Origin: DASPOF01 sp035626155
GTDB lineage: Bacteria; Desulfobacterota; Binatia; Binatales; Binataceae
Assembly: GCA_035626155.1 (NCBI GenBank)
Contig: DASPOF010000163.1
Span: 1-40,488, forward strand
Direction: 5' to 3'
Length of the DNA: 40,488 nt
The notes beneath the pieces are model-generated. The model saw nothing but the letters and a program-made list of their open reading frames with translations, was not told the origin of the DNA and did no database searches. Both the position numbers and the translations under genes were made by a program. Below, in pieces: positions 32,094 through 40,294 of this stretch (its first letter is position 1; the number at the start of each line of letters is the position of its first letter).

Positions 32094-33673
32094 TAGATCG
32101 CGAAGCGGCCGGTCCGCACCGCGATCGCGCGCAACTTTGCAAGCCGCGATTTGATCCACGGATTCGCGCTCAGCCGGTCGAACGCGAGCGGCAGCCGGTA
32201 TGTCCAGTTGGAGTCCTCGATCGTGCCGGGCCGATTGATCCGCGCGCTCCACCCGAACAAATCCTGGATGGGCAGAATCACCAGCAGCGATGGCGATGCG
32301 TAGAGCGCCTCGAGGATTTGATCGATCGCGGCCTCATCCAGCGGTCTTCGCAGGCTTATGCGGCCCTCGAGATTCAGCGCGCGGAGGATTTTCGTCCGCT
32401 CGGTCTCGGGCTGATCGCGCCACCATCGGGTAAGCGTCTCGGTATCGTGGGTGCCGGTGGTCGCAAGCGACAGCACGGGATACTCGGAGGGGCTCAAGAA
32501 GCGCTCGTTGGGTCCGCCCCAGTCGTGCCTCTCCCACTGCATCACCTTGTACCCCGGCACGCCCAGGCCGGTGAGCGATTCGCGGACCCACGGCGGCACG
32601 GTCCCGAGGTCTTCGGCGACGATCGCAGTGGGATGCGCGGCCTCGATCAACGCGCGCATGATCGCCTCGCCCTGCCCTCTCTGGTCGCCCTCGTTCTCGG
32701 GCGTGTATGCGCCCGGAGCACCCGGATCGGCGCCGAAGGAGAACGTGCGGTAAAGCCCGACCACGTGATCGACGCGCACGAGGTCGTATAAGTCCGCGGC
32801 GCGGCGCGCCCGCGCGCGCCAAAGCGCGAACCCGTCCGCGCGCATCGCATCCCAGCGCGGCAGCGGCAAGCCCCATCGCTGGCCGCGCGGATTGAACCCA
32901 TCGGGCGGCGCGCCGACCGTGCGGGCGAAGTCAAACAGTTCCTGGTTGGCCCACACCTCCGCGCTGTCGCGAGCGGGCGAAAATGCGACGTCGCCGCCGA
33001 GCAGCACGCCGCGCTCGGCCGCATACGCGCGCATCGCGGTCCATTGCCGATGCGCCAGGAACTGCCAGAAGGAGTACATCCGAATTGGATCGGCGAGTTC
33101 CCGGCGCGCCGACTCGATCGCGCCGGGTTCGCGACCGGCGAGATCCTTCGGCCAGCTCTCCCAATGCGCCCAATCGAAGCGTTCCTTGAGCGCGCGAAAC
33201 AGCGCGTAGCTGTCGACCCATCCGCGATTCGCCTCGATGAATCGATCGAACTCCGATCTCGACTCGGCGCTCGCACGCGCCGCGAACGCCCGCCACGCGC
33301 GCTCGAGCAGCGCAAGCTTGACCGGGCGCGTGCGGCTTCTCGGCACGATGCGCGCGTTGCCGGCGGTTTCTCGCGCCCGGCGAAGCGACACGCGCCCCAC
33401 GCCGGCCAGCGCGTGCGCCGAGACGTACAGCGGATCGATTGCGAACACGCTCATCGCGCTGTACGGGCTCAATTCATCGGGCGCGCCCTCATCGAGCGGA
33501 AGAAGCTGGATCACGCGATGGCCCATCTGCACGGCGAAATCGATCATCGGCGCGAGATCGAGAATCTCGCCGCGGCCCAGATCGTTTCGCGTGCGAAGCG
33601 AGAAGAGCGGGATAAGTACGCCCGCGGCGCGTGGAAGCATGATTTCAGATACGCGCGCCCGGGTTTCCGCCAC
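32093..33673 (-). CDS. malQ: 4-alpha-glucanotransferase (GH77, amylomaltase)
   Basis: A 526-residue GH77 enzyme transferring alpha-1,4-glucan segments in glycogen/maltodextrin metabolism. Seen: RAAGVLIPLFSLRTRNDLGR, PLDEGAPDELSPYSAMSVFA, GGDVAFSPARDSAEVWANQE, PPDGFNPRGQRWGLPLPRWD, the nucleophile Asp302 in VRVDHVVGLYR, acid/base Glu354 in VAEDLGTVPPWV and Asp410 in TGTHDTET. The middle loop of some GH77 members is absent; length is typical of the short bacterial form. GTG start at 33673 has AAGG upstream; ATG at 33640 is an alternative. The TAG stop lies at the border of a repeat element. Confidence 0.94.
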   Translation of the reverse strand: MAETRARVSEIMLPRAAGVLIPLFSLRTRNDLGRGEILDLAPMIDFAVQMGHRVIQLLPLDEGAPDELSPYSAMSVFAIDPLYVSAHALAGVGRVSLRRARETAGNARIVPRSRTRPVKLALLERAWRAFAARASAESRSEFDRFIEANRGWVDSYALFRALKERFDWAHWESWPKDLAGREPGAIESARRELADPIRMYSFWQFLAHRQWTAMRAYAAERGVLLGGDVAFSPARDSAEVWANQELFDFARTVGAPPDGFNPRGQRWGLPLPRWDAMRADGFALWRARARRAADLYDLVRVDHVVGLYRTFSFGADPGAPGAYTPENEGDQRGQGEAIMRALIEAAHPTAIVAEDLGTVPPWVRESLTGLGVPGYKVMQWERHDWGGPNERFLSPSEYPVLSLATTGTHDTETLTRWWRDQPETERTKILRALNLEGRISLRRPLDEAAIDQILEALYASPSLLVILPIQDLFGWSARINRPGTIEDSNWTYRLPLAFDRLSANPWIKSRLAKLRAIAVRTGRFAI

Positions 33674-33688
33674 GGCGCGCGTGCCTTT

Positions 33689-34450
33689 TCAGATGACGTA
33701 CCCGCCGTTGGGGCTCAGCACCTGGCCGACCATGAACCTCGCATCGTCGGATGCGAGATAAAGCGCCGCCGCGGCGATATCGCTCGGCTCGCCGAAATGC
33801 CCGATCGGCGTGAACGCGGTGATCCGCGCGCGCACCTCCGGCAGAATCGGCGCCGTCATCGGCGTGTCGATGAATCCGGGCGCGATGCAGTTGACCAGGA
33901 TGCCGGCGGGAACGACCTCCCGCGCGAGCGCCTTGGTGAATGCGATGATCCCGCCCTTGGCGGCGGAGTATGCGACCGCGCCGGCGAGCCCCGTCGTCCC
34001 GGCGACCGATCCCATGTTGATGATGCGCCCCGACCGCTTCGGGATCATCACTTTGAGCGCCTCGCGGGTGCAGTAGAACGTCGAGTAGAGATGCGTCGCG
34101 ATCATCAGGTGCCAGTCCGCATCCGTCATGTCCTGAAGACCGGCGACGATGTCGGTGCGATCGCTCGTGCGGCCGATGCCGGCGTTGTTGACCAGGATGT
34201 CGATCGTTCCGAAGGCCGCGATGAAATCGGCGAACATTTTCCGGACCGCCGCGCTGCTGGACACGTCGGCGACCAATGGGCGGGCGGTGCCACCGATGCG
34301 CTCGATCTCGGTCGCCACGTTCTGAGCCGATTCGGGACGAATGTCGTTCACGCCGACTTTCGCGCCCTCGCGCGCGAACGTCAGTCCAACCTCGCGCCCG
34401 ATCCCCGAGCCCGCGCCCGTGATTAGCACCACCTTGTCCTTGAGTTTCAT
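33689..34450 (-). CDS. Short-chain dehydrogenase, FabG-like
   Basis: A 253-residue classical SDR: TGAGSGIG (11-18), NNAG (88-91), catalytic Ser148, Tyr161 and Lys165 (MGSVAG ... YSAAKGG). GVNDIRPESAQ after the second strand suggests NAD(H) or NADP(H) with low certainty. The C-terminal LASDDARFMVGQVLSPNGGY is the standard ending. ATG at 34450 has GAGG five bases upstream and is preferred over the GTG two codons earlier. The usual annotation would be 3-oxoacyl-ACP reductase or a generic alcohol dehydrogenase; substrate not determinable. Confidence 0.87.
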   Translation of the reverse strand: MKLKDKVVLITGAGSGIGREVGLTFAREGAKVGVNDIRPESAQNVATEIERIGGTARPLVADVSSSAAVRKMFADFIAAFGTIDILVNNAGIGRTSDRTDIVAGLQDMTDADWHLMIATHLYSTFYCTREALKVMIPKRSGRIINMGSVAGTTGLAGAVAYSAAKGGIIAFTKALAREVVPAGILVNCIAPGFIDTPMTAPILPEVRARITAFTPIGHFGEPSDIAAAALYLASDDARFMVGQVLSPNGGYVI

Positions 34451-34457
34451 CGTCACC

Positions 34458-34802
34458 TCACGATTTCGGTTTCGCCTCGCGAAGCTGCCGCTTCCAGTCG
34501 AGCCGTCGCGCCTCGGCGCCCGCGGCCTCGGCCTCCGGAATCATCCCCTTCTTCTGCAGGAACATGCTGAGATTGGTGTGAGCAAGGATGTCCTCGGGGT
34601 CCTGCTCGATGTGCCTGCGGGTAACCTCGATCGCCATGTCCAGGTCGCCCTTGGCCTGGTAGCACATCGCCAGCCCGTGGATGGCGTCGGTGTACTTCGG
34701 GTCGAGCTCGAGCGCCTTCTTGTAGAGTTCGATCGCCTCGTCGTACTTCTCATCGGCGTAGCAATCGATCGCCTCGTCGTAGAGTTCTTCCTTGTCGGGC
34801 AT
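34458..34802 (-). CDS. Small TPR-repeat protein
   Basis: A 114-residue protein with three tetratricopeptide repeats: LYDEAIDCYADEKYDEAIEL, YTDAIHGLAMCYQAKGDLDM and ILAHTNLSMFLQKKGMIPEA, each with the helix A/helix B pattern and the W/L, G/A and P positions of TPRs. The repeats nearly fill the protein, so it is an adaptor rather than an enzyme. It is only 7 bp from the downstream SDR gene, and divergent from the gene at 34890. Confidence 0.87.
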   Translation of the reverse strand: MPDKEELYDEAIDCYADEKYDEAIELYKKALELDPKYTDAIHGLAMCYQAKGDLDMAIEVTRRHIEQDPEDILAHTNLSMFLQKKGMIPEAEAAGAEARRLDWKRQLREAKPKS

Positions 34803-34871
34803 CCCTGACCTCCGAATCAGCGGCCGCGCGCCGGCGCAAAAAAACCGCTGTCTCGCCCTTGCAGCCAGTTA

Positions 34872-34877
34872 TATACT
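34872..34877 (+). promoter_or_regulatory. -10 element (TATACT) of the SufT/MIP18-like gene
   Basis: TATACT 13 bp before the ATG at 34890 is a good -10. The -35 position is weak (TGTCTC, about 17 bp away). The leader would be only a few nucleotides, so translation may start near the transcript 5' end. Confidence 0.35.
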
Positions 34878-34889
34878 AGAGATTGCCCG

Positions 34890-35207
34890 ATGGATAATTC
34901 CCCTGCCATCACGGAAGAACTTGTCTATGAAGTTCTCCGGGAATGCTTCGATCCGGAGATTCCCGTCAATATCGTTGACCTTGGCCTCGTGTACGGCGTC
35001 AGCCTGAAGAGCGGAGTGGTGAACGTGACGATGACGCTCACGGCGCCCGGATGTCACATGGGCGCGGCGATCACCCAGGACATCCAGGAGAAGCTGCTCG
35101 GCATTCCGGGATGCGAGGATGCGACCGTCGAACTCGTATGGGACCCGCCGTGGACGCCGCGCATGATGACCGAGTCGGCGCGCAAGCGGCTCGGGATCGA
35201 CGACTGA
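34890..35207 (+). CDS. MIP18 / DUF59 family protein (SufT-like Fe-S assembly factor)
   Basis: A 105-residue protein of the FeS-assembly-associated DUF59 family: FDPEIPVNIVDLGLVYGVSL, VTMTLTAPGCHMGAAITQDI, and VWDPPWTPRMMTESARKRLG. The Cys in TAPGCHMG is the reactive conserved Cys; the DPE...DLGL region is the acidic groove. SufT and PaaD are the nearest named relatives; role in iron-sulfur cluster maturation is inferred. Complex I and radical-SAM enzymes in this window would be clients of such a system. Confidence 0.87.
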   Translation: MDNSPAITEELVYEVLRECFDPEIPVNIVDLGLVYGVSLKSGVVNVTMTLTAPGCHMGAAITQDIQEKLLGIPGCEDATVELVWDPPWTPRMMTESARKRLGIDD

Positions 35208-35232
35208 TCGCGCGCGGCTGCGGATTCGCCAC

Positions 35233-36840
35233 CTAGTCCGGATCGATTAGCACGCCCGGATTGAGTATCCCCCGCGGATCGAGCGCGTGCTTGGCCGCCT
35301 TCAACGCCCGCGCGAATCCCTCGGGACGCTGGCGATCGTACCATGGGCGATGGAAGCGGCCGACGGCATGATGGTGTGTGATCGTACCGCCGAGTTCGAT
35401 GAGCCGGTCCGACACCGCCGCCTTAATCTCGTCCCATTGCTCCAGCTCCGAGCCGCGCCGCCCGGGTCCTGAAAACGTGTAATAGGGCGCAGGCCCGTCG
35501 GGATAGACGTGCGTGAATCGGCAGGTGACGGTGCCATTTCCGCACACCCGTCGCAGCGCATCGCGCGCGCACTCCATCATCTGCGCGTGAAAATCCGCAA
35601 ACCGATCCCACGTGATCGAGGTCTCGAACGTGTCGCCCACCATCCCCATCGATGCCGTCGCGCCCATCAGGTAAGGGGCGCTCAGAAACGCGTTGCGCCA
35701 TGCGCCGGCGGCGCCCTCGTGAGTCGTCGCCGCATCGGTGCGCGTCGCCACCTCCCTGGGCACGACGCCGCCGTGATCGGCGCAACATTCCAGCGCGCGC
35801 TTCATCCACGCATCGAGCGGATGGTCCGCGGATTCGAATGCGAGCACGAGCACGGCCTCGTCCTTCTCCGTCGCGCCCGCGTTGAACGCCTCGCCCGGAT
35901 CGAGCAGGCGGCAGTTTGCCGGGAACAGGCCCGCCTGCGAGATTGCGCGCACCGCTTCGGAACCCTTGATGAAATCCGGAAATGGGACCGATGCTCCCAC
36001 GCGGAACGTCGGCCGGTCCTGCAGGCGCATCCACGCCTCCGTGATGATCCCGAGCGTGCCTTCCGAGCCGATGAACATCCGGTCGGGGCTCGGCCCTGCG
36101 CCGGAGCCCGGCAGTCGGCGCGACTCGACGATCCCGGTCGGCGTCACCACGCGCAGCGACTCCACGAAATCATCGATATGCGTGTACAGCGTGGCAAAAT
36201 GGCCGCCCGAGCGGGTCGCGATCCATCCACCGAGCGATGAGAACTCAAAGGACTGCGGAAAATGCCGGATCGTGTAGCCGTGCGGGCGAAGCTGGTCCTC
36301 GAGCGATGGCCCGAGCACCCCGGCCTGGATTCGCGCGGCGCGCGAAACGCGATCGACCTCCAGCACGCGATCGAGAAACTTGAGATCGATCGAAACTGTG
36401 CCGCGCCAGCGATCGCCGGTGGGCGGCTCGACGCCGCCCACCACGCTGGAGCCGCCCCCGTATGGCGTCGCGGCGAGCTTCGCGCCATCGCACCATTCGA
36501 GGATTCGAACCAGGTCCTGCTCGTTGCGCGGAAACGCGACGACGTCGAACGCATTCGAGTAATCCCGGCGAAACGCGCGCACCAGGTCGCGAAAACTTTT
36601 GCCGTAGGTGTGCGCGGCGCGATCGCGGGCGGCCGTGGAGCAGAGCTCGCGAAGCGAATCCGGCGGGTACACGCGCGGCGCGCGCAAATTAAGCTCCTCG
36701 ACGGTCGGCGGCGGAGTGATTTCCAGCGGCGGCAGGTTATAGCGCTTCTGCATCCGCTCGGCGATGCGCTTTACCTGTTCGGGAGTCGGACTCTGATCCT
36801 CGTAGCCCCATCCCCAAAAACTGCGCATTCGTTCCGCCAT
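35233..36840 (-). CDS. FAD-binding oxidoreductase, alkyl-dihydroxyacetonephosphate synthase (AGPS)-like
   Basis: A 535-residue flavoprotein of the VAO/PCMH type. N-terminal MRSFWGWGYED resembles the AGPS start. FAD-binding: ATPYGGGSSVVGGVEPP (124-140), TRSGGHFATLYTHIDDFVES (209-228) and FIGSEGTLGIITEAW (256-270). The C-terminal cap ends with a run of three His at 489-491 in THHHAVGRFHRPWY, the motif that in AGPS binds and activates the acyl-DHAP substrate. AGPS replaces the acyl chain of acyl-DHAP by a fatty alcohol, making ether lipids. Ether-lipid synthesis here is an inference; bacterial homologues have been annotated more generally as FAD-linked oxidases. ATG has AGGAG seven bases before. 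Confidence 0.82.
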   Translation of the reverse strand: MAERMRSFWGWGYEDQSPTPEQVKRIAERMQKRYNLPPLEITPPPTVEELNLRAPRVYPPDSLRELCSTAARDRAAHTYGKSFRDLVRAFRRDYSNAFDVVAFPRNEQDLVRILEWCDGAKLAATPYGGGSSVVGGVEPPTGDRWRGTVSIDLKFLDRVLEVDRVSRAARIQAGVLGPSLEDQLRPHGYTIRHFPQSFEFSSLGGWIATRSGGHFATLYTHIDDFVESLRVVTPTGIVESRRLPGSGAGPSPDRMFIGSEGTLGIITEAWMRLQDRPTFRVGASVPFPDFIKGSEAVRAISQAGLFPANCRLLDPGEAFNAGATEKDEAVLVLAFESADHPLDAWMKRALECCADHGGVVPREVATRTDAATTHEGAAGAWRNAFLSAPYLMGATASMGMVGDTFETSITWDRFADFHAQMMECARDALRRVCGNGTVTCRFTHVYPDGPAPYYTFSGPGRRGSELEQWDEIKAAVSDRLIELGGTITHHHAVGRFHRPWYDRQRPEGFARALKAAKHALDPRGILNPGVLIDPD

Positions 36841-37034
36841 GGAAATCTCCTCAGCGCCCAGCGCGCGCCCGCTCGACTCCGCCGATCTTGCGCCGGTGTC
36901 GACGCGAAGCGCAAATGCGATCGCTCCGAGTCGCGCGCGGCGGCGGAATCGGCGCGAGAATTCATGCTGCGGCGCTTGCGCGCGGGCGAGCGCCGCCGTA
37001 TGTCTCCACTCATCATTTCCAGGGAGAAACGATC

Positions 37035-37916
37035 ATGAGCGACACGGCAATCTCCGCCGCCGATCCGCATCCGCGCAAACGCGTCGATATCGATGGCACC
37101 TGGTTTTCGTACGCCGACACGGGAAGCGGCGACCCGGTCGTGTTCCTGCACGGGAATCCCACCTCGTCCTACTTGTGGCGCAACATCATCCCGCACGTCG
37201 CGCCGCTTGCCCGATGCATCGCGCCGGACCTCATCGGGATGGGCGCATCGGGGCCATCGACGAGCGGCGCATATCGTTTCGTCGATCACGCACGGCATCT
37301 CGATGCGTTCTTCGAACGCCTCGCTCTTTCAAAGAACGTGACGCTGGTCGTGCACGACTGGGGATCGGCGCTCGGCTTCCACTGGGCCCATCGACATCCC
37401 GAACGGGTAAGGGGAATCGTTTACATGGAGGCGATCGTGCGGCCGGTCATCTGGGCAGAGTGGTCGCAGAGCGCGGTCCCCATCTTCAAGGCGCTTCGGA
37501 GCCCCGCCGGCGAGGAAATGATTCTCGAGAAAAACGTCTTCGTCGAGCGGATTCTGCCGGGCAGCATGATTCGCAAGATCACGGACGCGGAGATGGCAGT
37601 GTATCGAAAGCCGTTCGCCGCGCCGGGCGAGTCGCGCCGTCCGACGCTTACCTGGCCGCGCGAAATTCCCATGGAGGGGGAGCCGGCCGATGTGGTCGCG
37701 ATCGTGCAGGCGTACGCGGACTGGCTCTCGAAGAGCCCGGTTGCGAAACTGTTCATCAACGCCGACCCCGGCGCGATTCTGACCGGCGCTCAGCGCGAGT
37801 TCTGCCGGAAATGGCCGAATCAGCGCGAGGTGACCGTCAAGGGCGTGCACTTCATCCAGGAGGATTCGCCGCACGAGATCGGCGCCGCGATCGCGGAGTG
37901 GTATCGATCGCTCTGA
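37035..37916 (+). CDS. dhaA: Haloalkane dehalogenase (HLD-II, LinB/DhaA type)
   Basis: A 293-residue alpha/beta hydrolase hydrolysing carbon-halogen bonds. The catalytic pentad is complete and can be numbered here: nucleophile Asp108 and halide-binding Trp109 in VVHDWGSALGFHWAHRHPER, second halide-binding Asn41 in HGNPTSSYLWRN, catalytic acid Glu132 in YMEAIVRPVIW (HLD-II position), and His272 in GVHFIQEDSPHEIG. ESRRPTLTWPREIPMEGEPA then DVVAIVQAYADWLSKSPVAK closely follows LinB as I recall it. ATG chosen at 37035 because AGGGAG lies nine bases upstream; the open frame extends further. It is divergent from the AGPS-like gene, about 194 bp apart. Confidence 0.93.
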   Translation: MSDTAISAADPHPRKRVDIDGTWFSYADTGSGDPVVFLHGNPTSSYLWRNIIPHVAPLARCIAPDLIGMGASGPSTSGAYRFVDHARHLDAFFERLALSKNVTLVVHDWGSALGFHWAHRHPERVRGIVYMEAIVRPVIWAEWSQSAVPIFKALRSPAGEEMILEKNVFVERILPGSMIRKITDAEMAVYRKPFAAPGESRRPTLTWPREIPMEGEPADVVAIVQAYADWLSKSPVAKLFINADPGAILTGAQREFCRKWPNQREVTVKGVHFIQEDSPHEIGAAIAEWYRSL

Positions 37917-37950
37917 GAGCGTCCGCCGCGGCGCGTCATCGACGAGCCGA

Positions 37951-37976
37951 TGCGGCTTTAGGCCTCTGAGGCCGCA
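37951..37976. terminator. Bidirectional terminator between dhaA and the XRE antitoxin gene
   Basis: TGCGGC (37951-37956) pairs with GCCGCA (37971-37976) over 14 nt that themselves contain a GGCCTC/GAGGCC stem. It lies between the convergent genes ending at 37916 and 38017. No T-run. Confidence 0.35.
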
Positions 37977-38016
37977 AACACATCGCGAGCGGGCACTATA
38001 TCGAAAAGGCGCCAGC

Positions 38017-38334
38017 TTACGCGACACGGATCGCGCGGCGCCGGCCGACTGCGGGATAGACCTTAATTTCGATCCGGCAATCGAGCGCCTTCAAAAAGCG
38101 CGCGATCCGCTCCAGCGAAAAGCCCGAGAGCTGCCCGTGAAGCAACGCGGAGACTTTGGGCTGACTCACTCCGAGGATTCGCGCGGCCTCTTTTTGAGTC
38201 AGCTTCCGCGCCTCGATGATCGCGGCGATCCGATGCACGAGATCGGATTTTGCCTGAAGCACGTCCGCATCTGGCAAACCCAAATCGCGGAACACATTAT
38301 CGCTGCCCTTAGTTACGAGCTTCACAACTTTCAC
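38017..38334 (-). CDS. XRE-type antitoxin of a HigBA-like toxin-antitoxin pair
   Basis: A 105-residue DNA-binding protein. The helix-turn-helix is visible as LTQKEAARILGVSQPKVSAL (45-64), preceded by ADVLQAKSDLVHRIAAIIEA and followed by LERIARFLKALDCRIEIKVY, typical of the XRE antitoxins that follow Gp49-like toxins. It neutralises the toxin encoded just upstream and would bind the palindrome in the operon promoter. Its ATG overlaps the toxin stop by 4 bp (ATGA). Confidence 0.87.
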   Translation of the reverse strand: MKVVKLVTKGSDNVFRDLGLPDADVLQAKSDLVHRIAAIIEARKLTQKEAARILGVSQPKVSALLHGQLSGFSLERIARFLKALDCRIEIKVYPAVGRRRAIRVA

Positions 38335-38699
38335 CCTCTTCTGATTGCCTTGTAATCCTCTGCAGCAACTTTGAGGCGTTGCTTCACCAGGTCGATGTCG
38401 CTCTTGGGAGTCTCGATTCCTTTCTTCGACTTCTTTTGGAAGGCGTGCAACCCATAGACGACGCCAGCAAACCGAATCGTGTAAACGGCCCGATACGTGT
38501 CGCCATCAAAGTCGTCGATAACCTCCAGGACCCCGGCTCCGTGAAAGCCCCTGAGCGGTCTGGCATTCTGATGCTTGCCGCCCAGCTGTGCCGCCCGGAG
38601 CGCATGTCCGATAACCTCCTTCACTTCGTCCGGAAACTTGCGGAGATCGTCGAGCGTGCTCCCGATCCAACGCATGGGCTTGGATTGCGGGATCACCAC
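38331..38699 (-). CDS. Gp49/RelE-superfamily toxin (HigB-like)
   Basis: A 122-residue basic protein: MRWIGSTLDDLRKFPDEVKE, LGGKHQNARPLRGFHGAGVL, FDGDTYRAVYTIRFAGVVYG, LHAFQKKSKKGIETPKSDID then LVKQRLKV. These are the landmarks of the phage-derived Gp49-like (HigB2) family, ribosome-dependent mRNA endonucleases with the RelE fold. GTG starts at 38699 and 38696 fall at or close to the predicted transcription start, suggesting a leaderless message; ATG at 38675 is an alternative start. Confidence 0.85.
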   Translation of the reverse strand: MVIPQSKPMRWIGSTLDDLRKFPDEVKEVIGHALRAAQLGGKHQNARPLRGFHGAGVLEVIDDFDGDTYRAVYTIRFAGVVYGLHAFQKKSKKGIETPKSDIDLVKQRLKVAAEDYKAIRRG

Positions 38700-38705
38700 C
38701 GCCGC

Positions 38706-38734
38706 ACTATCCCAGATTTGGGATAGCCTGTCAA
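38706..38734 (-). promoter_or_regulatory. Toxin-antitoxin promoter with a perfect operator between -35 and -10
   Basis: On the minus strand TTGACA (38729-38734), 17 bp, GATAGT (38706-38711). The spacer and -10 are covered by a perfect palindrome, 38707-38726, with arms CTATCCCA and TGGGATAG around a 4-nt centre. A repressor bound there would block RNA polymerase, matching autoregulation by the antitoxin complex. Confidence 0.75.
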
Positions 38735-38758
38735 CGCCGCGCTAGCGGGATGCCGCGG

Positions 38759-40294
38759 TCAGCGGCCGGCGGGGGACGGCGCGCCATCGGTCGGCGATGC
38801 CGCGCCATCGGGCGCGTGGACGGATTTCGCGGGCGAATGAATATAGAGCACCGATGCGTCTGGACGGCTCGTGGCATGCATCGCGGGCGGCCTCATCGCG
38901 TACTTCACTTCCTTGAAATGCTCGCGATACTGGCGCTCGGGGTTGTACACGCTGTTGAACTTCCAGAGCATCCGCACGAAGTTGGTCTGACCCTTTAGCA
39001 CGAGCTTGCCCGCAATCGACGCGACTTCCTTGAGCGCCTGCCATCCCAGATGCTTGCGATTGAGCACGTCCTGCGTCTTGACCAGCTCCTGGTAGAACTT
39101 TTCCAGCGGCAGCCTGGTCGGCAGCACGGCGTGCTGGATGTCGAACAGCCGGTAGTCGAGCGTCGTGAGCTTGCGCGACTCGGTGAACCAAAGCTCCGTG
39201 CCGGGGTACGGCGTGGCGACCGTCAGGTGGACGATTTCCGGGATGCTGATCGCCCATTCGCGGACGATCTCGAAGCGCCGCTCGTCCCATGAGGGATCGG
39301 CGATCAGGTTGATCGCGACCGTCACGCCGATCTCGCGCGCAACCTCGAGCGCCTTGAAGTTGATTCCCATCGAGGAGCGCTTGCGATGGAGCTTGAGGCC
39401 CTCCTCGTCGATCGCCTCCAGGCCAAGGAACATGTATTCCAGTCCGAGCTTGCGCCAGTACTGGAAGACTTCCTTGTTGCGGCAGAGCACGTCGGCGCGG
39501 GTTTCGAGATAGTATTGTTTTTTGATTTTGCGCTTCTCGATTTCGCGGCCGATCGCAAACCCGTGCTCCGGATGGATGAACGCAACGTCATCGACGATGA
39601 AGACGTTGGGCTCGCGGATCGATGCCATGTCTTCGGCAGCGGCTTCGGGAGCGCACGCGCGGTAGCTGCGCCCGTAAAAGGTCCACGCGCTGCAAAACGA
39701 GCAATCCCACGGGCATCCGCGCGTGAACTCGATCGATGCGCACGGATCGAGCACGCCGATGAAATATTTTTTGCGACGCCGCCCCAGATCGCGCGCCGGT
39801 ACGAACTTGTCGAGGTCGTCGAGCATGATCGGCGCCGGCCCCGCGCCATCGCGCGTCACCACGCCGGGAACCTTCGTGAGCGCGCCGGTGCCGATCGCAT
39901 CGACCAGCATCTGGCCCGCCAGCTCGCCCTCGCCGCGCAGCACGCAATCGATCGCGCCGCCGGCGTGTTCGAGAATCTCATCGGCCACGAACGATCCGCT
40001 ATGTCCGCCAGTGAACACGAAGCAATCCTTGAGCAGCCGTTTCACGTCGCGCGCAAGATCGATCACCTCGGGCACGTTGGCGAGATAGTTGAGCGAAAAG
40101 CCAACCGCGTTGGGCTTGAAGTCGCTCAGTTCGCTGTAAAAATCGCGATGGTTGAAAATCTGGAGATCGAGAATTCTCACCTCGTGGCCGGCCGCGCGCA
40201 CCGCCGCCGCCACCCGCTCCATCCCGAGCGGCTCCAGGCGCAGGTAGATCTCGCTGTACATCAAGGCGCTGGGGTGTACGAAAAGGACCCGCAC
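38759..40294 (-). CDS. hpnR: Hopanoid C-3 methylase (B12-binding radical SAM)
   Basis: A 511-residue radical SAM enzyme with an N-terminal cobalamin-binding domain (VLFVHPSALMYSEIYLRLEP, then GHEVRILDLQIF, and AVGFSLNYLANVPEVIDLAR) and the radical SAM cluster motif CPWDCSFC (Cys194, 198, 201). The N-terminal LRLEPLGMERVAAA and the sequence around it are what I know as HpnR, which methylates hopanoids at C-3; the related HpnJ (side chain) and HpnP (C-2) start differently. A Pro/Ala-rich tail of about 35 residues follows. Start: GTG at 40294 is preferred over a GTG four codons earlier because GGAGGT lies four bases before it. Confidence 0.85.
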   Translation of the reverse strand: MRVLFVHPSALMYSEIYLRLEPLGMERVAAAVRAAGHEVRILDLQIFNHRDFYSELSDFKPNAVGFSLNYLANVPEVIDLARDVKRLLKDCFVFTGGHSGSFVADEILEHAGGAIDCVLRGEGELAGQMLVDAIGTGALTKVPGVVTRDGAGPAPIMLDDLDKFVPARDLGRRRKKYFIGVLDPCASIEFTRGCPWDCSFCSAWTFYGRSYRACAPEAAAEDMASIREPNVFIVDDVAFIHPEHGFAIGREIEKRKIKKQYYLETRADVLCRNKEVFQYWRKLGLEYMFLGLEAIDEEGLKLHRKRSSMGINFKALEVAREIGVTVAINLIADPSWDERRFEIVREWAISIPEIVHLTVATPYPGTELWFTESRKLTTLDYRLFDIQHAVLPTRLPLEKFYQELVKTQDVLNRKHLGWQALKEVASIAGKLVLKGQTNFVRMLWKFNSVYNPERQYREHFKEVKYAMRPPAMHATSRPDASVLYIHSPAKSVHAPDGAASPTDGAPSPAGR

